From Xiphydria camelus (lineage: Eukaryota; Arthropoda; Insecta; Hymenoptera; Xiphydriidae): 64,000 nucleotides of DNA. The notes beneath the pieces were generated by a model. The model ran no database searches. It worked only from the letters and a program-made list of their open reading frames with translations, and had not been told where the DNA came from. Shown here piece by piece: positions 50,801 to 60,751 of the stretch. Both the position numbers and the translations under genes were made by a program. The DNA is taken from NCBI GenBank assembly GCA_963678675.1, contig OY783195.1, positions 4,908,001 to 4,972,000 on the forward strand, written 5' to 3'. The first letter of the stretch is position 1, and every line of letters starts with the position of its first letter.

Positions 50801-52537
50801 GATGTAACGAAATACGCAGCCTGGTTATCAATACTGACTGATCTCTATTTTGTATGATATTTGTGTGTCATCTCGACGTGATTGTCGTTTGAATCGAAAA
50901 ATAATTCTAAACGTTGTTAGAATAAAATTGAGCTTGTTCTTCGGGTAGCTTATCCATTTTTAATACGTAAGGCTGCGTTTTTCATTCTGAAGAACCATTG
51001 ACATGCGTTGTCGCGACGATGCTAGTTCGTCGTACATCGTTGTTCATGGTTCCATTTTCTTTCTGCTTTTCTCACCATGTTTGCTGCAATGTTTCAGGTG
51101 TAGCACCTTATTTTCAAGGAAAGCTGTATATTAAATGGGACAATCGATGAGACCATAATTGAACCAATTTGAATGGAGATGATGTCTCAGTTGCCTAAAT
51201 GGATATCAAGCCTTTACGATAGGATTGTGGTAAAGGAGAATAATTTTCGAAAAAGAAGGCACCCTGTATCATTGCACTACACATGGAGGTAAGGGAACAT
51301 CTGTTAAAGTTATTGTTTCAATTTTATACTTTTGTTGGGATATGTATTCATTTATTAGGGATTTTATTTTCTTATAGTCCCGTTTGTATCTGTCCAAAAT
51401 GTACATCTCGCGATATCTATATTTATATTCCTGTATAATTGATAAAATATTCTGCTATAGTAGTAACGTTTCCTACTATAATTAGAGTTCAGCAGCTGTA
51501 TTGAAACATTTTATGACGCTGTTATGCTATTGAATAAGTGCGAAAATATACATTGGATAGGATGTTCGACCGATCGATTTTAGAGAATACAATTTTTTCG
51601 GGAAATGTTCAGTAGAAAATCTCATTTGTCTAAGAGTCTGCAAATATTCCGAGTCTGAGTTTGATGTAAATCCTCAACACTCGTATAGATTCTCTAGATA
51701 ACCATATATTAATTTTAATTAAGAGTAACATAATATCCAATTTTTAAAGCACCATATTACTATGACCCTTCGGCTTTCGGTGCGTTTAATTATCATCTTT
51801 TATTATTGAAAAATCAATTTGTCTTATTGTTTTGATACTCACCAACCGGTACTTTCGCTGCTCGTGGATAACCCAATGCACCTGCCAGCCACGCAGCGCA
51901 GCACACTAGTATCTGTAAGTGCATGTAAATCGAAAGTTATAACACGTTCGATAACACCATCGCGAGTTGGGCGACAATTAAATATTCTTTGAAAGTGCAA
52001 ATTGCTCAATAATTATTCTTCGGGATAGCGTGATTGGCATTTTCTTATAATACATACATATATCACTTTAGTAATTATACTGCGCAACATTTTAAAGTAC
52101 ACTCGCTCGTAAGTGCATATTAATGCAGTGACTGATGCACTATTTCATCAACAGGGTGGGCAGTTATTCCTTCAGAAAATCACAGTGTATTTGCTAATGA
52201 TTCGGTTTTAGGAAAAAAATTTAAACTTTCATTTTTTGTATACGAACATATTGCACAAAATTTGTCACTGTCCGAAAGAACGGTGTACATATAGGAGAAT
52301 TCGAATCATTTTGAATCACTGCATTTACGTTTGCGAACGGAATATTTTCTTTATTATTACGTCACTTCATCGTGAAATATTATTTTCATTATTCCTTGTA
52401 TTACAATCACTGCGATAAAATTCTAAATTAAAATTACAATCTGCAATAATTGCGGACACTCCGTACAGGTTTATCACGATATCGTTGAAAGTAAAAAAAT
52501 ACGTCTGTGAATTACTCACATGTAGTTCGCAATGCAT
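44840..52537 (-). CDS. Secreted proline-rich protein with large second intron, 473 aa
   Basis: Minus-strand exons 52537-52520, 51912-51843, 46173-44840, donors GTGAGT at both introns, phases 0 and 1. The split is deduced from exact phase agreement: exons 1-2 read MHCELHILVCCAAWLAGALG then YPRAAKVPV, the next codon (Asp) is formed across the 5.7 kb intron, and exon 3 continues TVLLKKFAKNVETVLSPTL. The start of the mature protein is non-repetitive. The rest is rich in Pro, Tyr, Ser and Asn with poly-Pro runs (for example YPPPPPPPPPYNP and HNTPPPPPPPPLPMPM) and a less biased C-terminus, MHHELDFMFRPHTFRQFTYT. No family recognised; a cuticle or other extracellular matrix role is inferred from composition. 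Exon 3 is certain. The link to exons 1-2 is likely but spans DNA containing one arm of the inverted duplication and two palindromes. Confidence 0.78.
46371..46610. mobile_element. Palindromic MITE-like element in intron 2
   Basis: Left arm CCGTTTGCTGCAACAACAAC followed by TTAAGT pairs with the right arm read in reverse (CCGTTCCCTGCAACAATAAC, TTAAGT). Complementarity continues to the centre, ending near GTATAAGTTACAGG and its partner GTATAAGGTACAGG. No convincing target-site duplication. Confidence 0.7.
46983..47636 (+). other. Unexplained 218-codon open frame ending at a strong donor, nested in an intron
   Basis: The plus-strand frame from ATG 46983 stays open to AAT|GTAAGT at 47636/47637 and continues only eight codons to a stop. 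It lies opposite to the host gene and just upstream of arm 2 of the inverted duplication. No domain is recognised; it has hydrophobic stretches (FFLIALIIG) and no obvious signal peptide. It could be a first exon of a nested gene or a chance frame. Confidence 0.2.
47756..47979. repeat. Imperfect palindrome of about 225 bp
   Basis: Ends GAGTGATTTT and AAAATCACTC are inverted. Inside them CCTATAGGAG recurs inverted, and the blocks around GCTTCTCTCTCGCACATTC and the complement of GTGCGACAGAGAAGC pair. Probably a non-autonomous inverted-repeat element; no target-site duplication seen. Confidence 0.6.
48075..51325 (+). repeat. Arm 2 of the large inverted duplication (about 3.2 kb)
   Basis: Inverted partner of 35555-38622, inside intron 2 of the 473-residue protein gene and antiparallel to it. 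The left edge falls near the GACTCCCTCTGAGATGG block; the right edge lies shortly after the ATGGAGGTAAGG block. Compared with arm 1 it differs by indels, including one that shifts the frame ending FHSSE (stop near 50385), and carries about 100 extra bases around 48180-48330. Confidence 0.85.
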
Positions 52538-52586
52538 TGTCCGCGGGACTCGTGAAAACTAAAGGGTTTACTTCTGACGCGATGAC

Positions 52587-52594
52587 ATTTATAC
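52587..52594 (-). promoter_or_regulatory. TATA box of the 473-aa gene
   Basis: GTATAAAT on the minus strand, about 55 bases upstream of the ATG at 52537, implying a 5' UTR of roughly 25 bases. Confidence 0.55.
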
Positions 52595-52599
52595 TTTCT

Positions 52600-53833
52600 C
52601 CCCTTAAATCTCGACGTCGTATGGTCTATTTGATTCGTCGCGATGTGATGTTGTAAATATCTCGTTGGTACCTGACGGTTGGGCGGGTCCTTTGTGGCAG
52701 GATGTACGGTAGCTTGGAGGTTCCTCTTGCAGAGGAAGCACGTGTTAAGTGTTTCGCTGACTTCTGAAATGCCGCTGATGTGTATATACCAACACGGTAT
52801 CTTGGATTGCCTTATATTAGCCTCGGATGAGAGATTCGTTTACGGGGCAACGCGCGTCGGAAGATTCTATCTTTGCTGCGTTAATCGCTGAGCTGAGATT
52901 TGCATTCGACGATATCAAACAACGGGCTTTGACTAATCCGCGTTAATCGGCGTGTCGTCAATTATTTAGGCCTGCTCCCTCTCGCATTAACCCTACGGCG
53001 TGCTAATTGAGAAATGATAGATGACTAGACAGTCTCTCGACCTGAGAGTTTAGTCACGAAAGAGTTGTTCCCGGATTGATTGATCTTCCTATCGTTAGTA
53101 GTCCCAGAAGGTGGTAGGAAAGTCGATATGTATCATTTTCATTTTAGATACTTAGAAATTCGATATTTATTGTGTGAGTTCGGCAAAAAAATTATAGATA
53201 CTCCATCAAAAACGACGACGGATTTCCACTGTTCTATAGAACTCCGTTGGACGTTCGATGTTCAGTTTTATCGACTACATCATACTAACACTGCATCATA
53301 AACCGAGACTAGTCTAACGAGGTAATATTTTCTGCATGGAGCATGCCGCGCCGGATTGTGAAACGGAGCCCCGCTGTTTAACGTATATTTCCCGAAGAGT
53401 CATCGTTTCGGTTGAAATGTGTCAACGATCCTGCTTGCTACTTGTTGCGACCGAGTTTACCAGGGGAAGGGGAAAGTAACAATTGTCTACGGGAATCGAC
53501 CTTCATGGGGCGGTGCTCTGCTACGGGATCTCTACTTTAACTCGATGACAAGGCGCACGGCGAGCGATGGTGATCCAGCTGTGCCTTTGTGTACTTGTGT
53601 CAAAGATACAGCGTCTTAATTAACGTAAGGAATTCTCAAATTAAATTGCAATCTGCCGCATTCGACGAAGACACTGCCAAATGAATTTCAGGCTGAGAGA
53701 AGATTACATAATATTTCGCATATCAATCACTCTCAGATTGCAGGTGTAGTCGCACGGAAGAAATAAATAACTTTATTACACTCTCTCTGCAGAAAAGGAC
53801 AGTCTCTCTTATTAATTATTCAAACAAAGGATT
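52600..53833. other. Intergenic spacer
   Basis: No gene supported; only short frames without splice support (around 52679, 53080 and 53419). TTTATT at 53772-53777 (AATAAA on the minus strand) is the probable poly(A) signal of the 119-residue protein gene. Confidence 0.55.
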
Positions 53834-55689
53834 TTAATAGCCAATTTGGCTGATGGTACCGACGACGCCGGGTGCCACGACCCCAGGATGGTTGTAAATC
53901 TGGACGGGACCGTGTCCTCGGGCCTCTAATCCAGGGGCCCTCACGTTAGGCGTTATGACGATCGTGGGAGACGGACGAATGCCAGCAACAGGCGCGACAG
54001 AATTATACTGGTACCCTCTGCCTTGCGGATCGTTCGGGTATCTCGCTACCATGCCAGTCACGCTACCATAGGGGATTCCACCTGAATCATTATTTAAAAA
54101 AAGAACAATATTTATCGAGTCACATTGCTGCTGCCCTATATCGAAACACAAGGAAAGATGTTTTTCCGTTAATGGCATGAGTCACGTTTCCTAGAATTGA
54201 AAATGCGTGCACACCTAGACGCGATGGAACGATGGTATGTCGCTGCGAAGGTGATCACTGTATCTAGAATGATCTGGCATACTGTTAGCGGGTAGACTGC
54301 GGGCAAGGCGCTCGCAAAAGTGAAAGGAAATTTGCTGTGAAGCACAGCTGGCAGGTGCTGGACTCTGTAGGAGCATGAAACGAGGCAGGTGGTGTTATCA
54401 ACTGGTAGCTAGTGAACTCTGTGGGCGAGAAGATGCGATATCTCCTTTAGAAATCTCGACGGAGCGGATAATCCTCATTTTTTTTCTCGCACGTTTATAT
54501 TAATAAAATGGCCGTGACACGCAACGAATGGCACTATTGAACGCGTAAATATAGGCAGTACCGTTTAATAAGCCTGCTTACCATATGCAAGTCCGTTCAC
54601 CATTTCAACGATGCCTGCACTGTCCGGTACTGCGTCAGCAAATGCAACGAGTGCGCTGAGGCTCACGAGAGTAAAGATCTGGAACGACATTTGCACGATT
54701 AATTCGTTGGGATTATTAGGAAATAGCCGGGGGACGTGGAAACTCGTTGCGGATCGAGTTTCGATGCAGGATTATGACTCGAGGTGTGAAAGATATATAT
54801 GTAGGTGTAAAAATAGTTTTCCATTTTTCTCTCGGGTCGAAAAGGAATACGGGATATCGATGCAAATTTGAAGGGAGTGGTTGATATTCTCCCAGAAAAA
54901 TATTAACATAATTGCACTATAATTAAGGAATTATTGTTTCACTTGTTGTTGGTATAATTGATCACGGGGTGTCATATCGAGAGAGGGATGAATAACCCTT
55001 ACACTCGAATGCCGCTGTACATTTTCATTCTAAAATCTACCTCTGATTTTTTTATGCACGTTAAAATAGAGCTTTTCTCTAGACCAAAGTTCTATCCTCG
55101 AAAAAGAATTCCCCTTATCGTTCTCTATTAATTATAAACTCGATAAATCATCAAATCACTCCCCCGCTACACATTTTGCTCGCTCATTATGACAGAGGAA
55201 AGAACGCTCAGCCGCTCGAAAAGTTTCACCCTCGAAGGCCGCGCTCGATTCAGATTTGCAAAATTGGATCGAGCCACAAGAAATTGCAATCCGTTCAGGA
55301 CAGAGTTGTTCCGGCGAATTGGTCAATATTCCTCAGGAAACTCGGTCTCTGACAAAAATTCCGAGTCATTTGCATAAGGCACCATCGACCATTCCAGTCG
55401 AGTCAGCGATCGTTGCAGCGTCCTTTCCTTTTTGCTGGACTTTATCGGGTAACTTTCCCTTGAAATTCTTCGGACGTAACTTCCTGCAGGTGCGGACATC
55501 TTTGCATATTTCTCACGCTCTGTTATTTTTCTTCCACACCCACTAAAAATCCAGTCACCCCATGGTTGAACACATCTACCTTCTTCTTTCTACCGCGACA
55601 ATTTTTTCCGACACGCCGAACTCGCGAACGTTGTTGAAACCGAAAATTATATGTCTTTCGAGGCATGCACTTACCTTAGCGGAGATCAT
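53834..55689 (-). CDS. Small secreted protein of unknown function, 3 exons, 119 aa
   Basis: Minus-strand exons 55689-55675, 54678-54582, 54081-53834, donors GTAAGT and GTAAGC, phases 0 and 1. Exon 1 encodes only MISAK; exon 2 continues the signal peptide IFTLVSLSALVAFADA. The mature part begins VPDSAGIVEMVNGLAYGG. It is rich in Gly, Pro, Val and Ile, with motifs MVARYPNDPQGRGYQYN, RPSPTIVITPNVRAPG and NHPGVVAPGVVGTISQIGY, and has no Cys. It has the same exon layout as the Gly/Tyr-rich peptide and the 473-residue protein. No family recognised; cuticle-type secretion is inferred. A TATA box at 55756 supports the first exon. The acceptor of exon 3 (GATTCAG) is short of pyrimidines directly before it but has a T-rich tract slightly upstream. 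Confidence 0.82.
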
Positions 55690-55755
55690 GTCGACTACAC
55701 GAGTGTATGCTGCACCGCTAGAAAAGCAAAACCGTCAAGTGATACCAAAGATCGA

Positions 55756-55764
55756 ATTATATAG
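55756..55764 (-). promoter_or_regulatory. TATA box of the 119-aa gene
   Basis: CTATATAAT on the minus strand, about 70 bases above the ATG at 55689. Confidence 0.55.
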
Positions 55765-57189
55765 ACGGTGTGGTATCGCCATTGGCCAATCAAAACGGAG
55801 CGTTTCCTTTCAAGACCAAACATTATTCACTGTGGACTAGGATTTTATCAGTGCAATATGTGTGTAGCGTGTACTGGTATACCTCTAAGGCACCTTAACC
55901 TTGAGGTAGATACGGCACCTCTCACGTCGAGTCGGATATATGTATATACGTATATGTATGACCAAGGTTTCCTTTGATTGTATTATTCTGAGTTATTATT
56001 ATGATTCGTGTAGAACTACGTTTGTACGTGATAATCGTGTAGTCGAGATTTCCGGAGCGCTCCACAATTTTTCATTTTGTCCAGATGCTCTGGATGGAAC
56101 CTTTCAGCGTGAGTATCGCAAATGTATTCGTGTAAATGTCTTCCACTTCTCTCTATACGAGCATGCGACACGTTGAATAAGCTTCAAATTAACACTTCGA
56201 TGCTCAATCTGATCTCTGACAGAAGAAAGTGACGTGTTACTCGTTAATCCAGACCAGAAGTAGTGTTGCATTTGTATGTTCGATCGAGGTTCCTTTTAAT
56301 TGTGTTTGCACGAGATTCTCTTTACGATCTGACGCGCTGGAAGGAGAGACTTTCTTTGTTGGGCAGAAGTTACCGTAAATTATGTTGCTCAAGTGGAACA
56401 GAGAGGATAGCAATCTTTATTACACTCTTCATTAACGTTATCAAATAAATTTTTAAGATTGCCATCTTCTTTAGTACAATTTTTCAACAGGCTTGAGTGT
56501 CACTTAAGTGCCTTGATTTATTTTAGAGGTCGTAACACTCCACCTCGTCGACGATTAAGATTAAGTAAGACATTGTGTCGATCTCGATGAGTAACGAAGC
56601 TACCATCGCATAAATAATGTTTTATCATTCCATCCTCACGCGTACGTGAAGCTTTACGTTTGCTTCTCCATCGGTCGTGTATTGATCGAGAAATACGTTC
56701 GTACTCCATAGATCAGATCTAGCAAAAGACCTTCCAGTGTGTTCCACGAATACAACTGCCTCTCTAATTGGAAGCGAATCAATGACTTATCAATTTTGCC
56801 AAGTTACGTGTTCGCTATACAGGCTGCAGGTATTTACATATAGGTATACATGTCTCCTGTTTGCGTCCCTTTTTTGTTCAAATTTTTTCTCATCCTTTCG
56901 TCCGCTCCGCGTTAATTTAAATGGAAATCGTGATCGCTCTATACTCGCGGTGCTAAGGCGGATCAATGACACGGAGTTACGGTGATTACAAAAGACGACG
57001 CGGAAATTCAATACACGGCGTCCTTCGCATGCGGTAGCGTTCGACAAGCTCGCCCCAAGTCTGAACAGATGTAGCATTCTATGATCCTGATATTAGGCAA
57101 TCTTATTGCAGGACGGAAATATGTTGCTATATTAGATAGTAGCTTTCGATGTGTCACTCGCGGAGAGAAATATAGTATATATTCTTCTC

Positions 57190-57780
57190 GGAGCGGTGCA
57201 ACGACCAATTAAAAATATTTGTCATTAACATCCAGTTGCACGGTAGAAAAAGCAAGAAGCAAGAAGGACACTATATATAACTAGGATACAATAATTAGGA
57301 GTGTAACAATACCATCGCTCGTAATGTTAACGATCGTTCATGGTCTCGTGCGATTTCACCAATTTCTAAATCTCTATATGCGTCCATCCGTCGCGAATGG
57401 GACCAACTGCGGAGGGTGTGAAAAAGTTCGAGATTATTAGTATGTATTTCGGTTCGAGTTCGACGCGCTGCAGCGATTTCGAATTCAGCCTGGTGCAACG
57501 ACTGATCGATAATGTAATTCCGTCGATATCCTGTCCACGCGGAAAAAGTACGGAGCAAGAAAGGCATAATCGAGTATGTATATTGCAGCTGGAGACAATT
57601 AAAAATGAAAAATCGCGTTACTCAAAAACGATCAATCACGGTCTTGGTAGCGATTTCACGAAACTTCTAAATTCTGAAAGGCGAATTCTTAGTCACCGTA
57701 GGGAAGTGCAGGAAGTGAAAATGACACGAGTTGTGGGTATGAGTTGCGAGGCATTTAAAAATCGGATCAAGGGTACCTGC
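57190..57780. repeat. Diverged tandem duplication, period about 295 bp
   Basis: GGTGCAACGACCAATTAAAA (57196) followed by an AGAAAAAGCAAGAAGCAAG block and GCGATTTCACCAATTTCTAA is echoed about 295 bases later by GGTGCAACGACTGATCGATA (57491), GGAAAAAGTACGGAGCAAG and GCGATTTCACGAAACTTCTA. The two copies are well diverged and noncoding as far as can be seen. Confidence 0.5.
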
Positions 57781-60048
57781 GTCCAATCGAATCATTGACA
57801 CCGCGAAATATTATTTCTGGTTCAAGGTAACTTTCATAGATCGCGTTGGATCCGCGACCTTTTCTGATCCTATCTCTTCTCCCATAACGAGTAGGAGGAA
57901 GAATCTATATATAGTTGGATATATATCGTTGCATTTTTTTGGAAATGTAATAAGCCTCCGATCGACTCAACATCGTTCCTGCATAATGGCATCTCATTAG
58001 TCCTTTCCTTCGTCGCGTAACTACGGTTGAGTGGGATTTTTCTTTAACCATAAAAAGTTAGGAAGAGATCGTTTACCCCGCATCTATTACTACGAATTCG
58101 AGATCGTGCGTAACGCGTGCCATTGAACTGCGGGAGACTGGATGCGGTTAGAGATTATCCGCGAGTATTACAAGCGATCCAGACTTCTCTTTTTTGGCGG
58201 AAGAAACCACACCAAAAAGCCGGAATAGAATTGGATTGTCTTCTAATGCGGCAACACTCAAGAGATGTTAGAAATTGAGATCTCTCTAGAATCGATTGCC
58301 CGACTGACCTATCTTATGTATTTTTTCACGCTGATTATATATACGGAAACCACCGTTTCAGGAAATATAAAGTAATATTAATAATTTTATGAACACTAGA
58401 TATAATTTTTCGCCCCAAATGAAATCAACCGAGCGAACGATCTCTGTAAAAAAAAAAGTCAGGGAATTTTACTTTACGATTTTTTTACGTAATATCGTGT
58501 TTCATCCTTTTTTTTCAGCAGAGATTTGGGGTTTTATAGTCCTGTTAAATTAATTCAATCATTTTCCATCTCAATTAATACATTATTTTTTCGTCGATCG
58601 CCTTCGTACCAAGGCTCTATAATTTTCTCGCGAAATTACAGGTCGTTACTCGGTACCAGATTAGCAAATGAGGCGAAAGTCATGAGACGTCGCTTCTTCC
58701 TCGCTGCAAAACAACAAGAAGTACTCACAATGAATCGATCGACAGTGATACGGCGAATCCTGCCAAGATCGCTCGTGCTGCGAGATCTTCGAATACAAAT
58801 AATTTTCAATTCTACTCGATAAACAAGAAACCATTGACAGGGAAAAACTCTGCTTTCTCCGCGGAATCGAGCTGTATAAGCAGGGCGGTGCTCGCAGGAG
58901 CGGAAAGAAATTGGCACAAAAGTAAACAGAACACCGTAAAAAGTATTTCTTCCCATATAGAAATTTCTCTCTCGAACAAACTTTCATCCGCGATGGATTT
59001 GTCGTGCTCCCAAGGGGGGATTATTCGCGGCATTTCTCGTAATCCGTTATCCTCGGGAAACGAGATCCGTTCAATATCGATTTTTACGCGCGACTTTTCT
59101 CGATTAGCTGTTGAATAACTCCTCCTTCCCTCTACCGTCGCCGTCTTCCTCTTCTCGTGTCGAAGAGCCACAGAGCAGACGCAATTTCTTTTTCCGTCTT
59201 TCCCGTGACCCATAAAAGTCGCGACAATCGAGGTTTCCCAATTTTCACGGTGACTAAAATTATCAAAGTCGTTTCCCCACGTCGCTCTGGGCGTGATTTT
59301 ACGCAACGTCTTGAATGGGTGCTTTCTGCATCGAAAGTCATTCAGTGGCCGTTGTAGGAAGTGACAAAACCCGTGGTTGTCATCTTTTTTCCCACGCCAC
59401 AATCGTTAAACGATCTGTGGTCGCACGATTTTCCTCGAGAACCATCGACGATCGTCTCGGCTGGGCGTTTAACCGGTAGCTAACCGTCGGGTAATCGAAT
59501 GTGTTGCTTTTATTTCCGTGCACCGGTGTACCGGGTTATGATGGAAGGGGGCGAGGAGGGGGAGTTGATTGCCCAAGACACGACGAGGAACCACACACCG
59601 CGATTGGGCGTCAGATTTATATAACGTTTATTTAATTATAACAAAAACAATGTGGTCTATGTACAAGGAGATATATATATATATATATTTATATAAATAC
59701 AAATAGAGCAACGAGACAGGCAAACCCCGCAAAACGGGTGAAATCAATAGTTTCTTACGCGCACGAATATAAAGCCGTTCGCCTCGTCAAAGTTTCGCGC
59801 GAATGTCGATCGGTCTCGCGGGATGGGGGAGGGGGGGAATTATTTTAAGAGACATGAAAAGGCAGCCAAAAAACGACGACCGAAGTTTGGTAACATAGGA
59901 ACGCAAAACAGCGATCCGCTGTCCCGTTTAGAGAGAGGCAATTAATTGTACGGCGTAACCAGTGGAACGCAGGGTAGAATTGCGACATGCGAATATTCAA
60001 ATTAGGGTCGTAAACCGTCTGATGACATGCTTCTCCTTTCTATTTAGC

Positions 60049-60057
<9 letters not shown>

Positions 60058-60093
<36 letters not shown>
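60058..60093. repeat. (CT)n microsatellite
   Basis: About eighteen uninterrupted TC dinucleotides in intergenic DNA. Confidence 0.95.
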
Positions 60094-60095
<2 letters not shown>

Positions 60096-60751
60096 TTATT
60101 CGATCGCGCAAGTCGCTTTAAAAAAATGTATATTTAATATATCCACAGTTCGTTAATAGCTTAGCTCACAGAATAATTTCATAACGATAAATGCTAATTG
60201 CGAGAATAATCTCTGTCATTTCTTCTAACTAAGTAGGCGTTTTCGCAAGTTAATAATGGTGTTTATGGTGATTAAAGAGAAATGCGCGTCACTCTGGACG
60301 TACAGCCGTAGAAAGCAGTTCTTTAGGTACCAGTGTCCAAATGTAAATTTTTCTAGCTGCTATTTTTTTTTTGTTTCGCGATGAGAGTGTGATACCTACT
60401 TTCCCGGTAGGAAATGGCATGTCGTAGCTGAAACTGCATTCTAGGTTCTTATAAGTAACGAAAATAGAAAAACATTAATTACTGCTTTATTATATATGGC
60501 GATAACCGTGGGCGTCTGTTCCTGTCACGAAAAGATAGCGATACTCGCGAAAATATTGCGTAGTTAATGATTTCCCGTTGCTGTTACTGACAAATTTAGA
60601 GTCTAAGGGATTTCAGTTTCATAGTATCGGCTGCAATATATGGCGCGTACTATTCGTAAAGTATAAAAAAAAATTATGAAAAACAGATGCCACAGCGTAT
60701 TCCTTGAGCTTCTAGAGCGTCAATAAGAAAAGAATTTCGCTATCTTATTCC

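Larger units (their letters stand above)
55765..60751. other. Intergenic region without a supported gene
   Basis: Many overlapping short frames occur at 57.0-57.8 and 58.5-59.4 kb; the longest, 196 codons on the minus strand at 58812-59402, has competing frames on both strands and no recognisable domain. Contains a diverged tandem duplication, a CT microsatellite, a short (TA)n run near 59672 and a G-rich run at 59825. TTTATT at 60486-60491 may be the poly(A) signal of the gene ending at 60752. Confidence 0.5.

Noticed and set aside
58812..59402. 196-codon minus-strand frame with a hydrophobic stretch
   Set aside because: Several overlapping frames on both strands are equally open, and no signal peptide, splice partner or family resemblance was found.
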